A stretch of DNA of 64,000 nucleotides from Guillardia theta CCMP2712 (lineage: Eukaryota; Cryptophyceae; Pyrenomonadales; Geminigeraceae): NCBI RefSeq assembly GCF_000315625.1, contig NW_005434460.1, positions 1-64,000 on the forward strand. Reading direction: 5' to 3'. Each line of letters begins with the position of its first letter. Position 1 is the stretch's first letter. Under the pieces are notes generated by a model, which saw nothing but the letters and a program-made list of their open reading frames with translations, did not search any database and had not been told where the DNA came from. Positions 41,560 through 52,730 of this stretch are shown here, piece after piece. The position numbers and the translations under genes are program-made.

Positions 41560-43520
41560 TCAAGTCGTGCTCATGGAGTATATCTGATAGTTCACGTCCT
41601 CATGCGGTATATTACTTTGTTCTTACCCTCGAATGGCAGCGTTTCCACTCGAATGTCCTCCGCCATGCTCGAGAGAAACTCCACGAGGCTTTCGTAGTCG
41701 CGGACCTGACGGCCATCGCCGAGCCTGCGCGACCGAAACTGAGAGCTTGAGGTTCAGTGCACGGGTGAGAAGCAGTTAGACGCAGACCTGCGGTTGGTTG
41801 GAATACAAACAGCACGGGATGCAAGCAAAGGGTTTGTTGTTTGCTAGTGCAAACTCAATGATGGCCTGACATGTCTGTCTCACGTGGTAACAGAAAATAT
41901 CTGATCGCACCTGTGCAGCCTGATCGGGATGCATGCCGACGACAACAGAGGAGTTCAACACCTTCAACATGTCAGATAGCGTTTCACTCCACGACATGCC
42001 ATACAATCTCTCGAGCTGTCGCCAACTCTGTGATTTCGCTTTCACTGTACTCGTTCTCCATGCTCGCTTCCATCTCTGAAGCATCGAGCTCCTCCTCTTC
42101 CTCCTCCTGTTCGTCTTCGTGAAGGCCCTTTCGTGTCCACTTCAAGGACAAAGATCGGTCTCGAGCTGCTCGGAACGCGTCTTCGCTCCGGAGGGCGCAA
42201 GGGCACGCGGCCACCTCCCGTACTTTGCCCCCCTCCCCGGCTCCAAGCGTGTCCCGTTCCCCTCGGTTATCCCCCCAGGTCTCGAAGTGGATCCGGAGGT
42301 GCGCAGGGACGCGGAAGGGATCGAGTTGCCCGACGCCCCTGTTGTATCGATTGTGCACACTGAGACACGTTGATCAGCGACTGCACGACGAGACCTGAAG
42401 TTTGCCTGTTGCGATGATACAAGCCCATGCGGAGACGCTTGACGAAGAGATGCAGTTGGAGAGGTCGAGGATCGACCACAGTCGAAGGGATGCTTGACAG
42501 GTTCAGCAGCTCAAACGACAGCTCTCCCTTTCCTCCTGCGAAACTTGAGCGGTTTCAAGACTCTCTTCCACTTACCTGCCACGTCCAGGACTCCAGACCC
42601 TGATGTCAACGTGTCCAGTCCGAACTTGTCTTCTAGCCATCTCCTGAACACTCCAACTCGAAATTCGTTCTTGACCTTCACAGTGATCACAACGCCAGAC
42701 AACATAGTCAAGCCCTCCAACATCAAAAACATTGCATCTCACCTTCTTTCTGCTCAAGTGAGCGAAAGAAAGTTTTACGGATTCAAACCCTGCTCTCAGT
42801 GTGGTGACTTTCACACCGGAGCACATTCACATCGGAGAGGCCACCTTCAACTCGGCCTTGACTGAAAGCCTCCATTGCATCTTGTGCATCGGCATAGTTG
42901 AAAAACTTCACCACACACCATTTCTTCTCAGAATTCTTCATCTCTTTGAACTGATAAGTGTCATGTTGCTTCATAACATGCAGATGAGTTTGACCTCGAC
43001 GTCTTGAGCGATTTCTCCGTACTTTCCTAGAGCATTCACCAGTTCATCTTTGTCCGCGTTTGATGGTATATTCCGTGCATGCAGAACAACTGGTTTCCCC
43101 TGTTCCGATATTGTCTGCCAAGACCTGCGCTCCTCAAAAGAATGTGCTCCCTGGTTCTTTTCAGTCGAGGGAGGGTGGGAAAACAAGCATTCACTGAAAT
43201 CCAGTGATCAATATCAGGGGATGGTGCAAGTGACTTCACCTGCCGAAGATACAGACTCCACGTTGAAGCCAATGTTTGCAGACAGGAATCCGGACGCCTT
43301 GCAAGCTTGAGGCGTCTGAGCCGCATGCCCTATGAATCCAGAACATGCTTTTCCGCCGCGCGGGAATCTTTTCCTGCTCTTGTCTTTCCTTCAGAGGACC
43401 ATGCCCGAGGGCATCAAGCGGCATTCTCTGATCTGCAGTCTGTTCGAGGGGGATGATAATCTCTCCAGCATGGATCGCTCCCCCGCACAGCGCGCAGGTC
43501 CCTCCCTTCCTCGCCTCCAT
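41560..43520 (-). CDS. CCCH zinc finger, RRM-like and SAM-methyltransferase fusion
   Basis: A multi-exon gene starting at ATG 43520. Exon 1 has a C..C/H..C cluster (GTCALCGGAIHAGEIIIPL, MFWIHRACG) then the CCCH finger CKHWLQRGVCIFG, completed after an intron by ECLFSHPPS (C-x8-C-x5-C-x3-H). Next comes an RRM-like segment (VVLHARNIPSNADKDELVNA, LGKYGEIA, KKWCVVKFFNYADAQDAMEA). The methyltransferase domain begins RVGVFRRWLEDKFGLDTL and GVLDVAG; motif I is split by an intron and continues GKGELSFELLNLSSIPSTVV, DPRPLQLHLFVKRLRMGLYH. Later exons give PFRVPAHLRIHFETW, an acidic stretch, LKVLNSSVVVGMHPDQA, IIEFALANNKPFACIPCCLY and YESLVEFLSSMAEDIRVETL. The PCC motif and GMHPD block belong to RNA-methyltransferase-like proteins. 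Some junctions (42080-42020; 42380) are unresolved and the 3' end runs towards the gap. Confidence 0.75.
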
Positions 43521-43534
43521 TTTCTTGTAACCTG

Positions 43535-43665
43535 AGGGCGGCCGGGGCCCGCCCCTCCCCCTCCCGGAGCCTGCACGGTCCCGTCACTGAGAGTCTTTAC
43601 TCAAAGTTAAGTCACTGAGTAGTTCGGTGACCGGGGTGGCAGTGACCGTACTGGGCCATGAGGTT
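43535..43665. repeat. GC-rich island containing dispersed 17-bp motif, copy 4
   Basis: TTTACTCAAAGTTAAGT at 43596-43612 is flanked by cactgaga on the left and cactgagt on the right, a short direct repeat around the motif. GC-rich words of the dispersed family (ggccggggcccgcccct; gaccgtactgggcc) lie on both sides. It sits 15 bp upstream of the start codon of the CCCH-RRM-methyltransferase gene. Confidence 0.7.
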
Positions 43666-44122
43666 GGTCGATGCGACTCTCAAGCAAACTTTCCATGGAA
43701 TCATTGTCGGCGGCGTGAGTGAGAGTTCAGCTTTACATTTCAGTTTATTCATTTCAACTTGTTTACGGTGCGCGTCTTTGCCAAGCCGCGCTTCTATTTC
43801 CCTAGAAGAAAGTTGTAGTTTTCGCTGAGGGTGGGGCCGTAAGCAAAAGAAAAAAGCAAGATGATCAATTCCACCTGCCCATGAAGCGAGGAACATAGTA
43901 AGGCTTGCCCACGCGATCACAACTGTTGCGAGAGAAACTGAAAGGACCGACCAGAGGTGTGCACTTGCCCAACTGGTTGGCGGCGGAAAGTTCAGCTATC
44001 CTAGCACGTCGCAGCAATCACCAAACCTCAGCGTTCATTATCCTCTGTTTCCTTTTCCGTCTCTCTTCGAGATCGACAGAATGCAATCTGTCAAATGTCC
44101 AAACCTTGAGCAGAGGCTTTGA

Positions 44123-45126
44123 TCACAATATCCTCTCACCCCTCTTTGGTTGCTCGATTCCACGACATCTCGTTGTAACCTGTGCGTTGATCACAAGCAG
44201 CAGCATGCCAGCAGGCACACCGAGGGTCTTTGCTGCTCGCTTCTGCTTGTCGTTGAGATGCTTCCAGGTAGCATCATCCAGTTTGACATGACTCTCATCA
44301 TTCCATAATCTGCGTCAATCGCAAAGTGATGAACGAGGAAGGGCACAAGGAAAGGACGTCCTACTTCTGATTGTATCCAAGTGTTTTTGCAGCGTCTTTC
44401 TGCCCGTCGCTCAAATCTTTCTGGTTGAAAATTCAACCATGGAAAGGTGCACAAAGCAAGTGTCACCCATCGCTTATCGAAGATGTGACGGCTCTCATCC
44501 CATTCTTTTCCTGTGTACCCCAGAGTTTCTTGGAAAATGGTCAGATGGTCAAAGTATGTTTATCATCTGAAAACCTGCAGCAGTCTTCTGTTTGCTACTC
44601 AGATGTTTCCAGTCCTTGTCATCGCTCCAAACGTGATCATCATTGTTCCACATATCCTTCTTGTACCTGCATGAAGAGTGAGAATTGAGTTTGAAGCTCA
44701 CCACGTCCATACCCTAAAACTTTTGCTGCAGCTTTCTGCTCTTCAGTCAATTCATTCCATCCCCGTTCATAGATGTCAACGAAAATGTCTTCATCCCACA
44801 CCTCCTTGTTAAATTTCAAGGTTTTCGCTGCTTGCCTTTGTGTCTGGAGATTACTCAGCTTGAATAGAAAATAAACAAATCAAGAAACCTCGGACAACTC
44901 CCTCCATGTCAATCGATCGACTTTAACAATTCCATCAGAGTTCCAGCTATTTAGATCATACCCCAACTTCTTGGCAGCCTCCTGTTCTGTTGTTGTCAAT
45001 TCTTCCCACTGCGGATGGCGTCCATCTTGATCGACGATGCCTCTGGCATGCCCTGGCCAGCCTCCTACAGGATGAGCGAAGGAGACTATCGGAGTTTGAA
45101 GGAGGAGGAGAAGAGAAACCATCATC
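44123..45126 (-). CDS. Secreted protein with tandem W-L-AA-LGY repeats
   Basis: The start at 45126 gives a clear signal peptide (MMVSLLLLLQTPIVSFA). The mature part is made of at least five repeats of the form W-x-x-L-S/T-x-x-Q/E-K-x-A-A-K-x-L-G-Y ... W-N-x-D. Visible units: PQWEELTTTEQEAAKKLGYD, LNSWNSDGIV; TWRELSE|LQTQRQAAKTLKF, VWDEDIF; GWNELTEEQKAAAKVLGYG; MWNNDDHVW, DWKHLSSKQKTAA; KDLSDGQKDAAKTLGYNQ; ATWKHLNDKQKRAAKTLGV. Short introns interrupt several units at similar places, suggesting growth by exon duplication. The function is unknown; such repeats occur in multigene families of marine protists. The last exon reads MLLLVINAQV and stops at 44123, but splicing at INAQ-gttaca into exons near 43900-43620, which hold a hydrophobic segment, is possible. 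Confidence 0.65.
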
Positions 45127-45390
45127 ACTTTCCAGCCTACCGTAATGCTGTTCCTTTCCACGTCAACTAGCTTTCCGTGCATACAACGGTTCAATGGCAG
45201 CGACGGTCTTGATGAGGGGTAAGAGGGGCAGTGGACGTGAAAGAAAGCTGGAGGGCACGGGGAGGAGGAGGAAGGAACAAGCATGGCCTCGGATCTCTTT
45301 CAGCTTCATGCCATGACTTCTAGCGCCCCTGCTTTTGTCTTGCCTTGGGACGCATCACGACAAGGAAGTTAACTAAAAATGTATGAGGCC

Positions 45391-45441
45391 GTGAGTATCC
45401 GTGAGTATCCGTGGGTATCCGTGAGTATCCGTGAGTATCCG
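45391..45441. repeat. 10-bp tandem repeat, gtgagtatcc x5
   Basis: Five units, the third reading gtgggtatcc. It is followed by duplicated GAGCGAAGGGGAGG blocks at 45505-45550. Noncoding. Confidence 0.9.
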
Positions 45442-45861
45442 TCGATGTGGCACGGGATGCGAGGAAGAGGAGGGAGAGGAGCTGGGGAGAGCTGGGGAGA
45501 GGGAGCGAGCGAAGGGGAGGGAGCGAGCGAAGGGGAGGGAGCGAACGAGAGACGGACAGAGGAAATGGAGAAAAATCGAGTTGATGGGGGGTAGGAAGAG
45601 ACAAGGAAGAAGAAATCGAGAGAAGAAGAAATCGAGATGATAGGGGTTGAGGGGCAAGGCGAGGGGATGTTCGAGACGGAGAAGTCGTGAATGTTGAGTG
45701 ATTGTTCCAAGAGAGTGAAACATTTGGAAGCTTGCTTGATCAGTGAGAGAACATCTCAATATATGCCAAAGCTTGATTCAGATTGGACCAGAGATGTCAA
45801 AAGCTGTTCGAATGTCGGGGTTTGACAGAACTGTCCATGAAGTCATACATGTGAGCAAGGA

Positions 45862-48800
45862 ATGGAGGAGCTTGGAATGCGGAAGACTGTGACTTTGATT
45901 AGCTTCATTGCTTTCATCTGCACTTGTAAAGTGAAACCGTCTGACCTCATGAAATCAGAATCTCAGCTGGAGCCGAGCGACACAGCTGTCGTAATGAGTC
46001 AAGTCAGCATGCAACGACTGTACGACCCGATGATAGTTCCTATCGATGGCTTCCTGACATGAAACTCCAGGTTGCTTGCCATGTTCTTTACATCTGCTAC
46101 GGTTGTCGCACAGCACTCCAAGCCGATTCCCGACAACTCTCATCTCACACCTAACAAGTTCAAGCAGCGAGACATTCAAGGTCCTGTCTCAGTTTCTTTC
46201 ACCCTCCCCCATTTCACATCCTCTGCTCTGCTCTGCTCTGCTCTGCTCTGCTCTGCTCTGCTCTGCTCTACTGGGGAATGAACCCCTTCTGACCTCACTT
46301 CAGGCATCGAGAACTTCATCTTCGGAATGGACGCGTCCAACTTCGCCCCGAACTCGTCGTGCCCGCAGACGATCATCCAGCAGTGGGCGATGGAGATCGA
46401 GTCTAGCTCCTACGTCACTCCCACCATCTTCGACGTTGCCAGTGACGGAGTGAAGGACATTGTCATTCCCACCTTCGTCCGTCACATTGAAGTCATCAAC
46501 GGCCCGCACGGCCATCGGTCCCCAGGCTTCCCCTTCACCTTCCCCAACAGCGCCTTCTACGCCTCTGCGCTGATCTACGACATCAACAAGGACGGGGAGC
46601 CGGACATTGGGGTAACGACCTTCAACGGCGAGCTCATCTGGCTGACTGAGAACGGCATCCCCATCTTCGGCTGGAGCATCAAGATACCTCACCTCAGGAT
46701 CAAGAAGAAGTGGTATGAGGGGCTCAAACCTGACCCGCAGGACATGGAGCACAACGGCTTAACGCAGTTCGAGAGGGAAGCTATGAACCAGCACGTAGGG
46801 GACCCCTTCGCCCCCGGCAAGCTCCCTCGACACTATCAGGACATGTTCGACACCCGGGACGCGGGATGGGGTGACTATGGCCCACACTTCCTCGCGAATG
46901 AGTTTGTGAAGAAGGCGGACAAGAACGGAGATGGAGTGCTGAGCAAGGCTGAGTTCGTGAAGCACGCGATGTCTGAGCACCCCAACTTCCAGCGATCGGA
47001 CGCAGAAACCTTGTACGACATTGCAGACAAGGACCAGGATGACCAACTAGCAGTGAAAGAATTGACCATGTACATGGACGAGTTTGACCGCAACGAGGCT
47101 GAAGACATCTTCTATCAGACCGACAAGGATTTTAACGGCACTGTTACGCGCGAGGAGTTCTCTGAGCACGTGAAGAAGAACAAGCCTGATGTTGAAGAGG
47201 CAGAGCTGAACGAGAGGTACGAGGCCATCGATGAGAACAAGGACGGGAACCTTGACATGACGGAGATCAAGAGCCAATGGAGTCATTTCGACAAGGAGCT
47301 CGCGCATGTCAAGAAGCTCAAGAGCAAGAAGACCAAGGAGATGAACAGAGCGAGCATTCTTGACAAGGCCAAAGGCGCGTTGATGAAGGCCAAGGGGCTT
47401 GACAACTCTACTTCTGTAAGTGCGATGCGGACACTTGTACCCCTGCTGTTGCTCCATCTCAACATTTCTTGCTTCCTGTCCTCTTGATTCACAACACCAT
47501 CTGTCCCCTTCAATCTCGTCTTCTGATACAATTCTCCAGTTGCTTGACAACGGCAAGCTGAGTGAAATCCTGGGAAAGATCAAGAAGTCAGGAGTGCGGA
47601 CGTTGGGAGACCTGAAGCGACTGGACGAGCATCGTTTCAATGAGCTTCCGCTGACCGCAGCAGAGAAGACTGAGCTCCGAGACTTCATGAGCAAGAGGAA
47701 GATAAAGTTGCTGAGCACCTCCCGACGTCTCCTGCAAGAGGAGGAGGCGCACAGCGACGAGGATCCGTCGGACGACACCATGCTGTCCATGGACGACATC
47801 GAGGTCCCCGAGCACGCGGAGGACATGATCGACGGCACAGAGCTGCCTCCTCAGGAGGAGATACCCGGGGAGATTGAGAGCGAGCCGGCTGAGGTCATGC
47901 CCAAGGATGGGGAGGAGCTGGTGGACGGAGAGCACTACCCGGATTATCCCGACTACCACGACCACGGCTATGGGCGCGAGCACATGGGGGAGGACTACGA
48001 CTATTATGAGAACTACTACAACTACCGGAACATGGGCAATGACCACTCCAAGGAGACCGAAGAGGAGATGACCAGCCGCATCGCACGGGAGAAGCGCGAC
48101 AAGCGAGTGCAGGCATGGCGAGATGAACCCCTCAGCGCCCCAAAGGACTCGCAGTGGAACTACATCAAGGGCTTCTTCTCTCCCGATGAGCAGGAGAACA
48201 ACCAGGTGCCTGTCTGTAGGGCCTCCTTCTCCTGCTCCTGCTCCTGCCCCCTGCTCCTGCTCCTGCTCCTGCTCCTGCTTCATGCCCATACTCATCCTTT
48301 CCTCCTGCTGCTTCTGTCTGCTATATTTGATTATTTTTATGCTGTCGTGTGCGCCTGCATTTTGACATGTGTTGGGGCAGGCTGTTTCAACTTGGGGAGG
48401 AAGGGACATGAAGCAGATGATCTTGGGCCACGATGAAATCTTCACAAGGACCTTGGCAGTCGATCGGCACATCTTCAATGGCGCTCTGCGATCCAACAGG
48501 TCTGCAGCCATCCCCGGCGACCGTCCCAAGGAGGAAGGCTACGTCTTTGTTGACGCGCACGTGCTGTGCACGCCCATCATCGCCGACCTTGACAGGGACG
48601 GGCACGACGAGATCATCTTCGCCGTCTCCTACTACTTTGACAAGGAGCAGTACAGTGATCCCTCGGCCTACGAGGACCTGGACGTGGACGTCAACACCAA
48701 GAAGTACGTGGCTGGCGGGGTGGTGGTCTACGATGCTTTGACCAGGAAGTTGAAATGGAACATTCACCTTGACCTGACCACCGACGAGACTGCCTACCGC

Positions 48801-49958
48801 GCCTACATCTACTCCTCCCCCACTGTCGCTGACCTCGACGCGGACGGCAAGCTGGAGATCATTCTGGGAACGAGCCTGGGCTTCGTGTACGTGATCGAGC
48901 ATGACGGAAGGGTGAAGGACAACTTCCCGGTGACCATGGCGGAGATTCAAGGGCAAGTGGCGGTGGCGGACGTCAACGACGACGGTCAGCTTGAGATTAT
49001 CGCAACGGACACGCGACACAACGTAGCCGTGTTCAACTCCAAGGGGAAGGAGGTCTGGGAGACTCACATCTCCGGCTTCTCCACGCAGGGCCCGGTGGTC
49101 GGGGACGTGAACGGCGACGGGCTGGTGGATATCGTCCTCGCCACCACAAGCGGTCACATCTGGGCCCTCCAGGGCAGCAGTGGTAGGACGCTGGAGAACT
49201 TCCCGGTGAAGACCGGAGGGCCGATCATGTCGCTTCCCCTCCTGCTGCAGATGAAGGGAGGGAAGGGGCGGGCGGGGCTGCCGGTCCGCCACATCATTGT
49301 GCCCTCGCATGACGGCTTCTTGTACATCGTCAATGGAGCGACTGGCTGCTCGTTTAAGGTGGACGTGGGTGAAAACTCCTACTCCATGGTGCTGGCCGAT
49401 GACATCACTGGCAACGGGAAGATGGACCTCCTGGTCACGACCATGAACGGCAACGTGATCTGCCTCGGGACAGACGTGGACTATCATCCGATGAAGGCCT
49501 GGACCTCCAAGGAGCAGGGGAACAACAACGTGGAGCTGCGGGACGGACGGCAAGGGATCTTCATCCTCGACAGATTCCGCCACTTCCACGACCACAACGG
49601 GCCGAGCATGACCTTTGGGTTCGAGATCGTGGACAAGCGACCGGTGAAGGGGCTGGGAGCGAGTGGAGGAGAGTATCACGTGCGGATATCGCTGGGAGGG
49701 AGCACGAAGCTGTTCGAGAAAACGTACACGCATCCTGGCAGGTACCTGGAGGAGATCCCCTGCCCCGATCGCCGGCAGTTCACCTCGGTGTTCGTGGAGA
49801 TGACCAACGAGTACGGGCAGCACTTCGAGGATCGCGTGTCCATGAGCTTCAACATGCACTTCTACCGCGCTCTCAAGTGGCTCCTCATGGTTCCCTTCAC
49901 GCTCATGAGCCTGGGGATCGTCTTCATCAAGGAGGTCAACACCGTCCTGCCCGTGTAG
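45862..49958 (+). CDS. DEX1-like FG-GAP membrane protein with EF-hand insertion
   Basis: Five exons in phase: 45862-45930, 46114-46180, 46304-47415, 47540-48205 and 48381-49958, giving 1163 residues. Exon 1 is a signal peptide (TVTLISFIAFICTC). NKFKQRD, YVTPTIFDVASDGVKDIVIP, INKDGEPDIGVTTFNGEL, EGYVFVDAHVLCTPIIADLD, KYVAGGVVVYDA, AYIYSSPTVADLDADGKLEI, AEIQGQVAVADVNDDGQLEI, GDVNGDGLVDIVLAT and NSYSMVLADDI match Arabidopsis DEX1, a FG-GAP (integrin-alpha-type) protein needed for pollen exine. A C-terminal helix (ALKWLLMVPFTLMSLGIVF) anchors it, and HPMKAWTSKEQGNNN and FNMHFYRALKWL are also DEX1-like. Between propeller parts lie four EF-hands (DKNGDGVLSKAEF, DKDQDDQLAVKEL, DKDFNGTVTREEF, DENKDGNLDMTEI) and an acidic Tyr-rich segment. 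Intron 2 contains a GCTCT microsatellite (46226-46270). Confidence 0.9.
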
Positions 49959-50411
49959 CTGCCTTGCTCACCAGCACCTCTGCACAAGCACGCTACCTCC
50001 CTTCCCCCTCTCCCTCTCTTGTATTTTGTGCTCTTGTGATCGATGTACTTAGCTCGGTAAACCGCGAAAACCTCCCTGTGGCGATGCTCAGACGTTTGAC
50101 GAGATAGATGACGAGGAGATGGCAGAGACTAGGGGAAGGGGAGGGCAGGACAGGTGAGACGCAGGAAACGATAAGCGAACAGGAGCAGGAACAGAAGCGG
50201 GTAGGAGCAGAGGAACGAGGAGGGCAGAGGGGTTCACTTGAAACTCAATGTTTCACATCGTCATCGCACATCGTCCTTTATCTCTGTTGCGAGTCCGTCG
50301 AGTCTCCGACGTCCCCGTCTGCCTCTCGCTGCGCAGGACGCAAGAATGTAAAAATGCTCACCGGCGATCTTGATCAAAACTCCGTGACAGCTCTGATGTT
50401 CCCCTAGTCCA
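49959..50411. other. Short intergenic region between convergent genes
   Basis: Holds the 3' ends of the DEX1-like and PLP-enzyme genes. No further gene or repeat of note. Confidence 0.5.
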
Positions 50412-52058
50412 TTACTTCTCCTCCGCCTCCATTTCCCGAGGAACAATCCCTTGCAGCGCCTCCTCCAACACGATCGCCCAGTGGGTCCAGTGGGTCCCCC
50501 CCTGGCAGTAGGCGACGTACGGGTCCCTCAGAGGTCCGTCCGCGCTCAGCTCCAGCGTGCTTCCGTCGATGAAGGTTCCGTCGGCAAACACGACCTCGTC
50601 CCCGTAGCCCACCTGCCATCACCTCGTCAGCTCTACCCCAGCACCCTCTTGGCTCCCTACCGTCGTTCCAGGCTCGGGCACGATGTAGGAACCCACGGGG
50701 CTGTTTCTCTGCACAGCACGGCAGAAGGCGAGCAAGTTCTCGCGGTTGAGAAGCTTGAGGGCGCAGATGATGTCAGTCTTTGGGGTTCCGATGCGAGGGT
50801 TGGTTTCATATCCCAGCTGATTCATCACGTCTGCCAGCAAGTTCGCTCCTTTGATCGCCTCTCCGACCACCATGGGAGCGTTGAAGAGCCCCTGGTAGAG
50901 AAGGCGTGTCTGACCTGCATGCCCGTCAGCTTCCTCCCCTCCCCTCAATCTTCACCAACCCAAAGTCGCCCCCCCGTCCACTCCAGGAGCGCTCAGCCTG
51001 TGTCGCGCCGCCTTGACGTAGACGGCTTTGCCGATGACGTAGCCCCCAGAAGGTGCGAAGGTGCCACCCGGGTTCTTGATGAGAGAACCAGCCACCAGGT
51101 CTGCTCCCACGTGCGTGGGCTCGATGCCTTCGACGAACTCGCCGTAGCAGTTGTCGACGAAGACGACGACGTCAGGTCTCCTCTCTTTGATCCACGCAAT
51201 CACCTTGCCGATCTTCTCCACAGGGATGGAGGGCCGCCATTGGTACCCGCAGGATCGTTGGATGTGGATGAGTCGCACGTTAGGATGGAGCTGAAGAGCC
51301 TCGTCGATCGCAGGCAAATCGAAGTCGCCGTCCTCCGTCAGATCCACTTGAGCATACGAGACGCCGAAGTCATGCAAGCTGCCCGTCATGCCATGCGGCA
51401 CAAGCTCCGGGTCCTCCTTGCGAGACCCTATCACCTCCTCGAGAGTGTCGTATGGCCTGCCGCTGATAGCGAGCATGACGTCGCCCGGGCGGAGAACGGC
51501 GAAGAGAGCGCAGGAGATGGCATGGGTGCCAGAGAAGCATTGGACTCGTACGAGAGCTTTCTCAGCACCGAACAGCTTTGCATAGATCTCGTCCAGCGTG
51601 TCTCGCCCGATGTCGCCATGCCCATACCCGTCGGTGCCTGCGAACAAGTGGGGGCCGACGCGAGCTTCACGGTACGCGTCCAAGATCCTCTTGATATTCT
51701 GCTGCGTCCTCTCGTCTATCTTGCGGAACTCTTGTTCCAACCTCAGCCTTGACTGCTTGACGATCTCCTTCGCCTCTGCTGCTGTAAACTTCTCTCCTTT
51801 CGGCTTCATCGCTGCATCGCCGGATTTCTCAGCCATCTTAATTCGAGCATACTCGAGCCAGAACTCTTTGGAGGTTTCAACGTCACTCTGAGGTGGATGT
51901 GACGTCATTGCAAAGTATCCACGTCTCTTGGTAGCCCCAAGGTAGTTTCGCTGTCTTGCCTTGTGCGACTGGCCTCCATTCTGGAGGGGTAGCTGAAGAA
52001 AAGCCCCTGTTTGCCCGAGGATGAAGCAGAACAAGAATCCGCGTATTAGAGCCTTCAT
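50412..52058 (-). CDS. Aluminium-resistance / methionine gamma-lyase family PLP enzyme, plastid presequence
   Basis: Three exons in phase: 52058-50960, 50914-50661 and 50612-50412, giving 517 residues. Bacterial members (YnbB-like, annotated aluminium resistance protein or methionine gamma-lyase-related) are fold-type I PLP enzymes. The N-terminus is a signal peptide ending TGA-FLQLP with Phe at +1, then an Arg/Asn/Gln-rich segment, the bipartite plastid signature of red-lineage algae. Family blocks: HLFAGTDGYGHGDIGRDTLD, VRVQCFSGTHAISCALFAVL, RPGDVMLAISGRPYDTLEEV, IHIQRSCGYQWRPS, VVFVDNCYGEFVEGIEP, DLVAGSLIKNPGGTFAPSGG (Lys of SLIKNPGG as likely PLP Schiff base), LFNAPMVVGEAIKGANLLAD, YVAYCQGGTHWTHWAIVLEE. 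Length and order are normal for the family apart from the presequence. The physiological substrate is unknown. Confidence 0.88.
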
Positions 52059-52730
52059 CTTCCTGCAGAAAGAGCGTCAGATACAAAGATATGACTTTGA
52101 TCTCCTCTTGTCCACTATCTTGACACAGCGGAAGCACAACACTGGGTGCGATTGAGTTTTGAGAGGATTTCATGCGATGAACATGTTCGCGCTGGTTCTT
52201 TTTCTCTTCATGCAAACAGACATGGGAACAAAGACGAGCATGAAAACTTGTTCGGCTATCCCTACATGGCTCTTCTAGCCTTCTGATCCTACCTAGCCTC
52301 CTCCTCCTCCTCCTCCTTCACCTCCCTTGCTTGGTTCCCCTCCTTTCGGGGGCCGAGTGATCTCCAAGGAAAAAAACTTATACATGTGTTTTTAAAGCGA
52401 TGGCATCGAAAGTTTGATGTTGAACAGCATGTGACACGGAAGAAGAGAGGGCAAGATCCTTTACATACTATAAGCACATGCTGTTGAAAACTATAAGCAC
52501 ATGCTGTTGAATTCAATAAGCACATGCTGTTGAAAACTATAAGCACATGCTGTTGAAAGTACTTCAGAGATGGTTTGGGTGTAGGATTCGAGAAAACCAT
52601 TCTTTGTGTATCTTTTTCCTAATGGAATCTAATGGCTGAATAAGACATTGCATGTGCAAGGGGAAAAACTCTGAGATGTGGAATAATTCGTACAGTAGCA
52701 AAAAGGGGGCAAGAGAAGAAGGTGATCAGT
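52059..52730. other. Intergenic region with 23-25-bp tandem repeat
   Basis: 52468-52558 carries four units of ctataagcacatgctgttga with variable 3-5-bp linkers. A CTC run lies at 52298-52322. No gene seen. Confidence 0.7.

Noticed and set aside
42119-42373. Plus-strand frame of 84 codons inside the methyltransferase region
   Set aside because: Composition is plausible, but the minus strand carries PFRVPAHLRIHFETW in line with the methyltransferase exons.
43236-43520. PARP-type or RING zinc finger at the start of the CCCH protein
   Set aside because: The C..C/H..C spacing is suggestive but does not fit either pattern well enough to name.
48387-49859. 490-codon minus-strand frame
   Set aside because: Antisense shadow of the large last exon of the DEX1-like gene; His/Val-rich codons mirror the sense strand.
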